Positions 1 to 6,683 of a stretch of DNA of 7,931 nt are shown here, one piece after another. A program made the translations under genes and the position numbers. Positions within the stretch are counted from its first letter, which is position 1, and each line of letters begins with the position of its first letter. The stretch is from a bacterium (GTDB taxonomy: Bacteria > SZUA-79 > Acidulodesulfobacterales > Acidulodesulfobacteraceae), in the NCBI GenBank assembly GCA_021813595.1, contig JAKAKF010000049.1, positions 1 through 7,931 on the forward strand, read 5' to 3'. The notes under the pieces were generated by a model that was not told the DNA's origin, did no database searches, and saw only the letters and a list, made by a program, of their open reading frames with translations.

Positions 1-603
1 AGAGCTACTACCGGGATAAATAGTCTGAATCAGGGAGATAAAATAGCTTTCAGGGGCCCTTACGGAAATTATTTCGATACGTCAAAAATGAAAGGAAAAG
101 ACCTTGTTTTCGTGGGCGGCGGCATAGGTATGGCTCCGGTAAAATCGATTATGGAATACTGCCTCGACGAGCGGGACGATTACGGCAAAATTACCATACT
201 ATACGGAGCAAGGTCGGTAGGAGACCTCCTTTATAAAGGTATATTCGATGAATGGAAAAAATATAAAAACACCGACGTAATTATTACCGTTGACCCGGGT
301 GGAGAAACACCCGACTGGACGGGGAAAGTAGGTTTCGTTCCTACCATTCTTGAGCAACTGCCTATAAAAGGCGAAAACAGCGTGGCAATAGTGTGCGGTC
401 CTCCAATTATGATAAAATTTGCGTTAAAATCGTTGGAGGAAAAAATGGGGTTCGACAAGAGCGATATTATTACTACGCTTGAAAACAGGATGAAATGCGG
501 GCTGGGTAAATGCGGAAGATGCAACGTAGGAAGCGTTTACGTATGTAAAGACGGTCCCGTGTTTACCGCAAAGGAGCTTGAAAGTCTTCCGAACGACTTT
601 TAA
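1..603 (+). CDS. FAD/NAD(P)H-binding, 2Fe-2S oxidoreductase subunit (hydrogenase gamma / AsrB-like), 5'-truncated
   Basis: The reading frame is open from base 1, so the N-terminal flavin-domain start lies outside the window; 200 codons are visible. An internal ATG at 88 is not the start, because RGPYGN, the FAD-binding signature of the ferredoxin-NADP reductase fold, is encoded before it (52-69). The nucleotide-binding motif GGGIGMAPVKS (115-147) follows, then YGARSVGDLLY and CGPPIM. The C-terminus has four cysteines spaced C-x4-C-x2-C-x7-C (496-546) followed by KDGPVF, which fits the 2Fe-2S domain of PyrK, hydrogenase gamma and sulfite reductase AsrB subunits. Such proteins pass electrons between NAD(P)H, via FAD and a 2Fe-2S cluster, and a partner subunit. 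I infer the hydrogenase-gamma-like branch from the C-terminal tail, but the partner genes would lie upstream, out of view. PyrK or AsrB remain possible. thrS starts 18 nt downstream. Confidence 0.85.
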   Translation, partial: RATTGINSLNQGDKIAFRGPYGNYFDTSKMKGKDLVFVGGGIGMAPVKSIMEYCLDERDDYGKITILYGARSVGDLLYKGIFDEWKKYKNTDVIITVDPGGETPDWTGKVGFVPTILEQLPIKGENSVAIVCGPPIMIKFALKSLEEKMGFDKSDIITTLENRMKCGLGKCGRCNVGSVYVCKDGPVFTAKELESLPNDF

Positions 604-621
604 AATATATTATATTATATT

Positions 622-2544
622 ATGCAGCTATTAATAATTCATGCCGATGATTTTAACTATTCTTTAACAGGAAAAACTCCCGTTGCAGAGGAAATTGACA
701 CAAACCTTCTTAATGAAAGCGGAAATTTTTTTGCAGAACCGTTGGTGATTTTCTGCACAGTTGAAAAAGGGGATGCGAAGAGTACCGCAAATATAGTAAA
801 AAGAGCTTTTGGGGAAATTAAAGAAATTGCAGATAAATTAAAGCCGGGGATAATAGTTTTATATCCTTATGCGCATCTTTCCAATAGCCTTGCCGATCCA
901 TCAATCGCTATCTCTGCACTTAACTCTTTAAAGACTGAAATTGAGCCTTTTTATACCGTTTACAGAGCGCCTTTCGGGTGGTATAAAAGCTTTAAAATTT
1001 CATGTAAAGGGCATCCGTTAAGCGAATCATCCAGGCATATAACCGAATCTGACGCAGTAAGCGCAACAGCCGTTTCTACAAAAAAAACTAGAGAAGACGT
1101 CGTAAAAGATGTAGAAAGCGAATTTTTTATATTGAATTACGACGGCATCGAAACAAAAATAGATTTAAAAAATAAAAGCATACTCGACGATAAAGTGCTT
1201 AAAGATTTCGCTTCCCTCAGAAAAGTGATTGCGTATGAGGAATTTAAAATAAAAGAAGGAGAAACTCCCCCGTCCGTTTCAGCTATGAGGCGCCTTGAAA
1301 TTGCAGACCACGAAGAAAATTCCGATTCAGGCCATCTGAGATTTTATCCAAAAGGGACTCTTTTATACAAGCTTTTGTCGGATTGGGCAGAAGATATTGC
1401 CTTAAACCATTTGAAGTGCATGGAGATAGAAACGCCGCTGATTTATAACTGGAATAAACCGGAAATTAAAGGACAGGGAGAGTCTTTTCACGAGCGTCAT
1501 TATTCCGTTTTAGTTCCGGACGAAAAATCCGATACCGGCGGATTTGCGCCGTCTAAAGAGTTTGTTTTAAGATTTGCAGGAGATTTCGGACTTTTTTCGA
1601 TGCTTAAAGACGCTAAAATGAGTTATAAACAGCTTCCGCTTAGGTTTTACGAAATTTCAAAGAGCTTCAGATACGAAAAAAGCGGTGAATTATCGGGTTT
1701 AAGAAGGCTGAGAGGCTTTACTATGCCGGATATCCACAGTTTCTGTCTGAATTTAGAAGAAGGTTTTAACGAATATCAGGTGCTTTATAGAACATACGCG
1801 GACCTTGCCGAAGGCACAGGTATCGAATATGCCGTAGTTTTCAGAATTGTAAAAGAGTATTACGATAAATATAAAGACAAGATAATAGAACTTTTAAAGT
1901 ATTCTAAAAAGCCCGCGCTTATTGAAGTCCTGTCCAAAATGAAGCACTACTGGGCGCTTAAACACGAATTTCAAGGAGTAGATTCCGTAAACGGCTCTTG
2001 TCAGCTTTCTACGGTTCAGCTCGATGTCGAAGACGCTAAAAGGTATGGACTGAATTTCACAGCCGAAACCGGTGAAAAAACCGGCTGCATAATATGCCAT
2101 TCATCCGTAGGCGCTATTGAAAGATGGATGTATCTTATAATTGAAGAAGCGCTTAAAAAAAATATCCCCGTTTTTCCTTTATGGCTTTGCCCTACACAGG
2201 TCAGGATAATTCCCGTATCGGATAAGTTCATGAATTTTGCGGTTAAACTAAAGGAAGATATGTACAAGTCCGATATAAGAGTAGATATAGACGACAGAGA
2301 TTTCAGCCTAGGTAAAAAGATTATGTTCGCCGAAGAAGAATGGGTTCCGTATATTGCTGTAGTAGGACAGAAAGAGTATGAAAGCGGAGTTATTTCCGTC
2401 AGAAACAGATATAGGGAAAGGAAGAATTTTAATTTTACGCCGCCGGAATTTATAAAAGAAATAAAAGCCGGTACGGAGGGTATGCCGTTCAGGAAACTTA
2501 TTTTGCCAGATATGCTTTCAAAAAGACCCATATTCGTCGGATAA
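622..2544 (+). CDS. thrS: Threonyl-tRNA synthetase, archaeal type with DTD-like editing domain
   Basis: Charges tRNA-Thr with threonine in the cytoplasm. Residues 1-140 match the archaeal Thr editing domain (D-aminoacyl-tRNA deacylase-like fold, removes Ser from Ser-tRNA-Thr): start MQLLIIHADD, YPYAHLS with His85, APFGWYK with Lys122, and ISCKGHPLSE with Glu135. The bacterial TGS domain and HxxxH editing domain are absent. After a linker (about 141-235) comes the class II core: LPLRFYEISKSFRYE (motif 2, Arg350), GLRRLRGFTMPDIHSFC, and motif 3 near GAIERWMYLIIEEA. The HGTP anticodon-binding domain spans about 520-625. Of the zinc ligands known from E. coli (C334, H385, H511), His372 and His493 are present, but the cysteine position holds Asp321. 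The length of 640 aa is normal for the archaeal type (roughly 620). The start is fixed by the alignment of the editing domain, though no Shine-Dalgarno is visible. The usual bacterial infC-rpmI-rplT do not follow. The function is secure; transfer from archaea is inferred. Confidence 0.95.
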   Translation: MQLLIIHADDFNYSLTGKTPVAEEIDTNLLNESGNFFAEPLVIFCTVEKGDAKSTANIVKRAFGEIKEIADKLKPGIIVLYPYAHLSNSLADPSIAISALNSLKTEIEPFYTVYRAPFGWYKSFKISCKGHPLSESSRHITESDAVSATAVSTKKTREDVVKDVESEFFILNYDGIETKIDLKNKSILDDKVLKDFASLRKVIAYEEFKIKEGETPPSVSAMRRLEIADHEENSDSGHLRFYPKGTLLYKLLSDWAEDIALNHLKCMEIETPLIYNWNKPEIKGQGESFHERHYSVLVPDEKSDTGGFAPSKEFVLRFAGDFGLFSMLKDAKMSYKQLPLRFYEISKSFRYEKSGELSGLRRLRGFTMPDIHSFCLNLEEGFNEYQVLYRTYADLAEGTGIEYAVVFRIVKEYYDKYKDKIIELLKYSKKPALIEVLSKMKHYWALKHEFQGVDSVNGSCQLSTVQLDVEDAKRYGLNFTAETGEKTGCIICHSSVGAIERWMYLIIEEALKKNIPVFPLWLCPTQVRIIPVSDKFMNFAVKLKEDMYKSDIRVDIDDRDFSLGKKIMFAEEEWVPYIAVVGQKEYESGVISVRNRYRERKNFNFTPPEFIKEIKAGTEGMPFRKLILPDMLSKRPIFVG

Positions 2545-2595
2545 AACAAGAAGAATATAATAATAAAAATATTAAAACAGGAGATAATCCGGGTT

Positions 2596-3840
2596 ATGGA
2601 TAATGCATCAAACGAAGCTACGATAAAAGACGAGACATCAGTCAGAAAAAGCGTTAATTTAAAATTGGACGAATCGAAGACGCAGGAGCTTTTGCAAAAG
2701 AAGCTCGAGGCTGCAGCAAAAAAATCTAACATAAAAGGTTTCAGGCCGGGCAAGGCGCCTGTTTCTATCATTAAAAAATATTATGAGCAGGAACTGTTCG
2801 AAGAAGCCGCCGCCGAGATTTTAAATGAAGACTTCAGAAAAATTGTCTCGGAAAAAGGAATATATGTAGTAGGAACCCCGACTTTAGAGAAAAAAACTGA
2901 AAATGAATATTCTATATCGTTTGACGTTATGCCGGAAGTTAAGAATTTAAATTTAAACGTTAAGGTTAAAAAAAATAAAAAACGAGATATTACAGACGAA
3001 GTTATTCAGGAAGAAATTAATTTTCTTCTCGAAAGGCTTGCGGATCAGGAAAAATTAGACGATTCAGCCGTTATAAACCAGGACGATAAATATTTCGTTA
3101 AAATAGATTATGTAACAATTGACGAAACCGGCAAAGAGGTTGACAGCGCGAAAGATTACTCTATAAGCCTTAATTCAAGTATTATAGACAAAACGTTCGA
3201 GGCTTCTTTTATAGGAAAAAAGAAAGGGGATAGTTTTGAATTCGACGATAAGGAAAGAAAAGTCATCGTTAAAGGTTTTATTAAAGAAATAGATAAAAAA
3301 ATCCTGCCGGAATTAAATGCCGAAACTATTAAAAACTTCGGTGATTTCAAAGACGCTTCCGAATTCAGGCAATATGTCGAGAAAAGCCTTAACGAATATG
3401 AGGAAAAGAGATACAAAGATTCTTTGAGAGCTTCTATATCGGAAGAGCTTGTAAACCTGAATCCGGTTGAGCTTCCAGAGAGCATTGTAGAAGAAGATGC
3501 TAAATCGAGACTCGAAGAAATGAAAAAACAGGGTAAATATAAAGATATTAATGAAAAACATGCAGGCGAGTTTATGGGTATCTTAAGAATTATGGCTAAG
3601 CGGGATATCGCGCTGTATCTTTTGCTGTCGGAAATAGAAAAATCCGAAAATATAACGGTAACCGAGTCGGATTTGGAAGAATTTTACAAACATACGGCCG
3701 CACTGTCCAATATGAAGGAAGATGAAGTTAAAGGCTTTTATTCCGCTAAAGAAGCACAGGAAAATTTAAAGCATGCCTTGCTTGAAGACAAGACGTTTGA
3801 TTTTCTTATACAAAATAAGGTATCATATATTGAAGAATAA
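2596..3840 (+). CDS. tig: Trigger factor, ribosome-associated chaperone and PPIase-fold protein
   Basis: Binds ribosomal protein L23 at the exit tunnel and shields nascent chains. The ribosome-binding loop signature GFRPGKAP is at residues 48-55, about five residues later than in E. coli because of a slightly longer N-terminus. A middle FKBP-like domain runs from about 150 to 235 (FEASFIGKKKGDSFEF near 201-216). It lacks a typical IPGFE active loop, so catalytic PPIase activity is uncertain. The remainder, from about 236 to 414, is the charged helical chaperone domain with its usual C-terminal region near the end. The 414 aa length is close to the usual 430. A CAGGAG Shine-Dalgarno at 2578-2583 lies 12 nt before the ATG, a somewhat long spacing. 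It is followed by clpP and clpX, the classic tig-clpP-clpX order. Confidence 0.96.
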   Translation: MDNASNEATIKDETSVRKSVNLKLDESKTQELLQKKLEAAAKKSNIKGFRPGKAPVSIIKKYYEQELFEEAAAEILNEDFRKIVSEKGIYVVGTPTLEKKTENEYSISFDVMPEVKNLNLNVKVKKNKKRDITDEVIQEEINFLLERLADQEKLDDSAVINQDDKYFVKIDYVTIDETGKEVDSAKDYSISLNSSIIDKTFEASFIGKKKGDSFEFDDKERKVIVKGFIKEIDKKILPELNAETIKNFGDFKDASEFRQYVEKSLNEYEEKRYKDSLRASISEELVNLNPVELPESIVEEDAKSRLEEMKKQGKYKDINEKHAGEFMGILRIMAKRDIALYLLLSEIEKSENITVTESDLEEFYKHTAALSNMKEDEVKGFYSAKEAQENLKHALLEDKTFDFLIQNKVSYIEE

Positions 3841-3873
3841 TAGAATAACGGGATAATTAATATTTACTTATAT

Positions 3874-3878
3874 GGAGA
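3874..3878 (+). promoter_or_regulatory. Shine-Dalgarno site that fixes the clpP start
   Basis: GGAGA sits 8 nt before the ATG at 3887. It overlaps the alternative in-frame ATG at 3872-3874, so a ribosome bound here would initiate at the second ATG. Confidence 0.75.
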
Positions 3879-3886
3879 ATAATAAG

Positions 3887-4486
3887 ATGTCGCTTGTACC
3901 TATAGTAGTCGAACAGACGCACAGGGGGGAAAGGTCCTACGATATATACTCCCGCCTTCTAAAAGACAGAATTATCTTTATAGGAGAAGCTATCGACGAT
4001 ACTTTTGCCAATCTAATTATAGCACAGCTTTTGTTTCTCGAATCGGAAGACCCAGAAAAAGACATAAATATATATATAAATTCGCCGGGAGGCGTTATAA
4101 CCGCCGGACTTGCCATTTACGATACTATCCAGTATATAAAGCCTGATGTTTCGACGCTCTGTATGGGCCAGGCGGCAAGTATGGGAGCGGTTCTTCTGGC
4201 GGCAGGGGCTAAAGGAAAGAGATTTGCCCTTCCGCATGCCAGAATTATGATACATCAGCCTTTAGGCGGTTTTCAGGGGCAGGCTACCGACATCGATATT
4301 CAGGCAAGGGAAATTTTAAGGATGAGAGAAGAACTGAATCAGATTTTAGCTTCCCATACCAGTCAGTCGATAGATAAAATCAGGGAAGATACCGAAAGAG
4401 ATTTTTTTATGAGCGGAGCTCAATCGGTAGAGTATGGAATAATCGATAAAGTGGTAGAGAAAAAAGAAATTAAAAATGCAAAATAA
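3887..4486 (+). CDS. clpP: ATP-dependent Clp protease proteolytic subunit ClpP
   Basis: Serine peptidase that forms a double heptameric barrel and degrades proteins fed in by ClpX. Counting from this start, the triad is Ser98 (GQAASMGA), His123 (MIHQPLGG) and Asp172 (TERDFF). The spacing of 25 and 49 residues is identical to E. coli Ser97-His122-Asp171 in the mature protein. YINSPGG and the EYGIIDKV tail are also typical. The ATG at 3887 is chosen over an in-frame ATG at 3872 for two reasons. GGAGA lies at 3874-3878, 8-9 nt upstream of 3887, while the 3872 ATG has no comparable site. The protein then begins [16 protein letters not shown], the common ClpP beginning, without a long propeptide. 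This gives 199 aa; the upstream start would give 204. It lies 46 nt after tig and 20 nt before clpX, so co-transcription is likely. Confidence 0.96.
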   Translation: MSLVPIVVEQTHRGERSYDIYSRLLKDRIIFIGEAIDDTFANLIIAQLLFLESEDPEKDINIYINSPGGVITAGLAIYDTIQYIKPDVSTLCMGQAASMGAVLLAAGAKGKRFALPHARIMIHQPLGGFQGQATDIDIQAREILRMREELNQILASHTSQSIDKIREDTERDFFMSGAQSVEYGIIDKVVEKKEIKNAK

Positions 4487-4506
4487 TTATACAGAGGCAG
4501 TTAAAA

Positions 4507-5862
4507 ATGGCAAAAAAAAACAATAACAATAATAACGACGATAACTACGGAAGGGAACTATACTGTTCTTTTTGCGGAAAATCTCAGGACGAGGTCAGAA
4601 AACTAATTGCCGGGCCATCGGTTTATATATGCGATGAATGTATAAGCCTTTGCAACGATATTATATCGGATGAGGTACAGCCGGTTCCCTCAGAAGTAAA
4701 AGTTGAAAATTACCTTTATAAGCCGATAGAAATTAAGGCTTTTTTAGACCAATACGTAGTAGGGCAGGAAAGGGCTAAAAAGATTCTTTCCGTCGCAGTT
4801 TATAATCATTATAAAAGAATAGAGCATAATCTTTCATTTAAAAACGCAGAAAAACTTCATAATAATAAATCGGGCAAATCAAATACTGGTTATAATTTGC
4901 ACGACAAAAACAATACCGACGTGGAAATGCAAAAGAGCAATATTTTAATAATAGGTCCTACCGGAAGCGGGAAAACTCTGCTTGCGCAGACGCTTGCCAG
5001 AATGCTCGAACTGCCTTTCGCCATTGCCGACGCTACGACGCTTACCGAAGCGGGTTATGTAGGTGAAGATGTCGAAAGCATTCTGCTTTCGCTTCTGCAA
5101 AATGCCGAATACGATGTCGAAAGAGCTCAAAAAGGCATTATATATATAGACGAAATAGATAAGATTGCAAAGAAAACCGATAATGTTTCCATAACAAGGG
5201 ACGTGTCTGGAGAAGGCGTTCAACAGGCACTTCTGAAAATTATAGAAGGAACCGTCGCAAATGTTCCGCCTAAAGGAGGCAGAAAACATCCGCATCAGGA
5301 ATTTATAAGATTGGATACAAGCAATATTCTTTTTATATGCGGCGGCGCTTTTAACGGTCTTGATAAAATCATAGAAAAACGGATACATCAACAGCCTATA
5401 GGTTTTAATGCCGGAGTTAATTCCAACAAATCAGGCAGTCCATATGAAATAATGAAACAGGTAGAGACTAAAGATTTATTGAAATACGGACTTATTCCGG
5501 AATTTATCGGCAGGCTTCCTGTAACAGCAACGCTTGAAGAACTTGATGAGAAAGCCCTCGTAGAGATTTTAACAAAGCCTAAAAATGCGTTGATTAAGCA
5601 GTATCAAAAATTATTCGAACTTGAGGACGTAAATTTAAGATTTACCGATTCCGCCGTTAAGGAAATTACAAAAAAAGCCGTAAAACACGGATCCGGAGCA
5701 AGGGGCTTAAGAACGATTCTAGAATCAATAATGTTAGATGTAATGTATGAAATACCGACCGATCCGACTATTAAAGAATGCGTTATAAACGACGATGTTA
5801 TTATTAATAGCGGTCAGCCTATTCTTCTTTATGAAAAGGATGCCGGCGCAAAATCTATTTAA
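4507..5862 (+). CDS. clpX: ATP-dependent Clp protease ATP-binding subunit ClpX
   Basis: Hexameric AAA+ unfoldase that recognises substrates and threads them into ClpP. The N-terminal C4 zinc-binding domain uses Cys20, Cys23, Cys42 and Cys45. The AAA+ module has Walker A GPTGSGKT (150-157), pore loop GYVG (183-186), Walker B IIYIDEID (211-218), an RKH pore loop (259-261), the ClpP-docking IGF loop (298-300) and sensor-2 GARGLR (397-402). At 451 aa it is longer than the roughly 420 usual. Most of the excess is a hydrophilic, Asn/Lys-rich insertion between HYKR and the Walker A strand (residues about 107-140). A run of six Asn also occupies residues 5-10. The Shine-Dalgarno GAGG at 4494-4497 is 9 nt before the ATG. 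The intact IGF loop supports partnership with the adjacent clpP. Confidence 0.97.
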   Translation: MAKKNNNNNNDDNYGRELYCSFCGKSQDEVRKLIAGPSVYICDECISLCNDIISDEVQPVPSEVKVENYLYKPIEIKAFLDQYVVGQERAKKILSVAVYNHYKRIEHNLSFKNAEKLHNNKSGKSNTGYNLHDKNNTDVEMQKSNILIIGPTGSGKTLLAQTLARMLELPFAIADATTLTEAGYVGEDVESILLSLLQNAEYDVERAQKGIIYIDEIDKIAKKTDNVSITRDVSGEGVQQALLKIIEGTVANVPPKGGRKHPHQEFIRLDTSNILFICGGAFNGLDKIIEKRIHQQPIGFNAGVNSNKSGSPYEIMKQVETKDLLKYGLIPEFIGRLPVTATLEELDEKALVEILTKPKNALIKQYQKLFELEDVNLRFTDSAVKEITKKAVKHGSGARGLRTILESIMLDVMYEIPTDPTIKECVINDDVIINSGQPILLYEKDAGAKSI

Positions 5863-5900
5863 GTATATTAAAAAAATGTTATAAAATATGATTTTTTTTG

Positions 5901-5931
5901 TTGACATATTCATTAAAAACATATATATATT
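5901..5931 (+). promoter_or_regulatory. Candidate sigma70-type promoter for hup
   Basis: A perfect -35 box TTGACA (5901-5906) is followed by an alternating TA tract. TATATA sits at 17-nt spacing (5924-5929) and TATATT at 19-nt spacing (5926-5931), so the exact -10 is ambiguous. Transcription would start near 5937-5940, leaving a leader of about 90 nt before hup. The TA tract is also expected to melt easily. Confidence 0.7.
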
Positions 5932-5946
5932 ATATATACTTAAGTA

Positions 5947-5980
5947 AAGCACCTGCAAATGTAGCAATACAGGGATGCTT
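5947..5980 (+). promoter_or_regulatory. Hairpin in the hup leader
   Basis: AAGCA (5947-5951) pairs with TGCTT (5976-5980), and CCTG (5952-5955) pairs with CAGG (5970-5973), with a two-base bulge (GA) on the 3' side and a 14-nt loop. A 10-bp perfect palindrome TACTTAAGTA (5937-5946) lies just upstream, at or near the predicted transcription start. A role in hup mRNA stability or control is inferred. No known riboswitch was recognised. Confidence 0.4.
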
Positions 5981-6028
5981 AACTAAAATTAAACCGTTAA
6001 AACCTTAAAATGTAAGGAGGAAGTTGGT

Positions 6029-6310
6029 ATGACAAAAGCAGAATTGGTTGATGCAATTGCAAAATCGTCCAAGCTTACGAAAGCGGACAGTGAAAAGGCA
6101 CTTAGCGCGGCAATGAACGCGGTAATTAACGCCTTAAAAAAAGGCGATGCAGTCAGGCTCGTCGGTTTCGGTACATTCGAAGTGACTAAAAGAGCGGCAA
6201 GAAAAGGCAGAAATCCGCAGACCGGAAAGGAAATTCAGATTAAAGCTTCTAAGTCACCTAAGTTTAAAGCCGGTAAATCTTTCAAAGAAGCGGTAAATAC
6301 CGGAAAGTAA
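6029..6310 (+). CDS. hup: HU-family DNA-binding protein
   Basis: Small dimeric nucleoid protein that bends and compacts DNA. The 93 aa length is typical of HU (about 90). Helical dimerisation region at residues 1-40 (TKAELVDAIA at the start); GFGTFEV at 46-52; then the DNA-binding arm RAARKGRNPQTG at 55-66, including the intercalating proline Pro63 in RNP. HU rather than IHF is the simplest call from length and arm sequence, though IHF-like paralogues cannot be wholly excluded. A strong AAGGAGG at 6014-6020, 8 nt before the ATG, together with its own TTGACA promoter suggests high expression. It sits where lon or hup normally follows clpX. Confidence 0.95.
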   Translation: MTKAELVDAIAKSSKLTKADSEKALSAAMNAVINALKKGDAVRLVGFGTFEVTKRAARKGRNPQTGKEIQIKASKSPKFKAGKSFKEAVNTGK

Positions 6311-6367
6311 ACATATTTTTCTGCTGAAAAAGATATACTTTTTCAATGCACGCAGAAAAATATATGT
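6311..6367 (+). other. Long imperfect hairpin directly after the hup stop codon
   Basis: ACATAT-TTTTCTGC (6311-6324) pairs with GCAGAAAA-AT-ATATGT (6352-6367), with a two-base bulge. A perfect 8-bp inner stem TGAAAAAG (6325-6332) / CTTTTTCA (6338-6345) carries a 5-nt loop, and ATGCAC (6346-6351) forms an asymmetric bulge. No T-tract follows (TTTCATC), so it is a poor intrinsic terminator. It could protect the 3' end of the hup mRNA or assist termination. Function is inferred. Confidence 0.55.
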
Positions 6368-6375
6368 TTCATCTA

Positions 6376-6434
6376 AACCCTCATTTTATAGTTATACGGT
6401 TTCGCTAATTTTTTAGAAATGAGGGTTGTTTTTT
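6376..6434 (+). terminator. Terminator-like hairpin between hup and tRNA-Val
   Basis: A perfect 11-bp stem AACCCTCATTT (6376-6386) / AAATGAGGGTT (6417-6427) is followed by GTTTTTT (6428-6434), a good intrinsic-terminator tail. The loop is unusually long at 30 nt and contains a small inner stem CTAA/TTAG (6405-6408 / 6413-6416). The T-run ends exactly at the first base of tRNA-Val, so if it terminates the hup message, the tRNA needs a separate promoter. Confidence 0.7.
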
Positions 6435-6511
6435 GGGCGGATAGCTCAGCCGGTTAGAGCATCGGCTTTACAAGCCGGGGGTCACAGGTTCGAACCCTGT
6501 TCCGCCTACCA
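6435..6511 (+). tRNA. tRNA-Val (anticodon UAC)
   Basis: 77 nt with encoded CCA. Acceptor GGGCGGA pairs with TCCGCCT, with a terminal G1-U72 wobble; discriminator A. D-arm GCTC/GAGC; anticodon arm TCGGC-TTTACAA-GCCGG gives anticodon TAC (U27-G43 wobble). T-arm ACAGG-TTCGAAC-CCTGT. The TTTACAA loop and general layout match bacterial tRNA-Val(UAC). Confidence 0.95.
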
Positions 6512-6550
6512 TCGCCTTAATTTAAGCATACGGTCAAATTTGGAATTTCC

Positions 6551-6579
6551 TTGACTTTTTCCTATTATTTGGTTATTAT
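6551..6579 (+). promoter_or_regulatory. Promoter for tRNA-Asp
   Basis: TTGACT (6551-6556), a 17-nt spacer, then TATTAT (6574-6579): near-consensus sigma70 boxes. Transcription would begin around 6586, about 20 nt before the tRNA. Confidence 0.75.
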
Positions 6580-6606
6580 TAAACAATCTCATATCTTGCA
6601 TTATAC

Positions 6607-6683
6607 GGGGCTGTAGTTCAGACGGTTAGAACGCCGGCCTGTCACGCCGGAGGTCGCGGGTTCGATCCCCGTCGGCCCCGCCA
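6607..6683 (+). tRNA. tRNA-Asp (anticodon GUC)
   Basis: 77 nt with encoded CCA. Acceptor GGGGCTG pairs with CGGCCCC with one wobble; discriminator G as in bacterial tRNA-Asp. The anticodon loop CTGTCAC gives GTC. T-arm GCGGG-TTCGATC-CCCGT (outer G-U pair). The D-arm GTTC/GAAC and TAGTTCAGACGGTTAGAA region resemble E. coli tRNA-Asp. Confidence 0.96.

Noticed and set aside
2016..2771. Long open frame on the minus strand across the thrS-tig junction
   Set aside because: It is a shadow of two well-conserved genes on the plus strand. The protein is low-complexity Phe/Ser/Ile-rich with no recognisable family.
5870..5898. AT-only hairpin (AAAAAAAT / ATTTTTTT) between clpX and hup as a terminator
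   Set aside because: The stem has no G-C pairs and a 13-nt loop, so it would be unstable. Runs of A and T are common in this AT-rich gap and it is not convincing as an intrinsic terminator.
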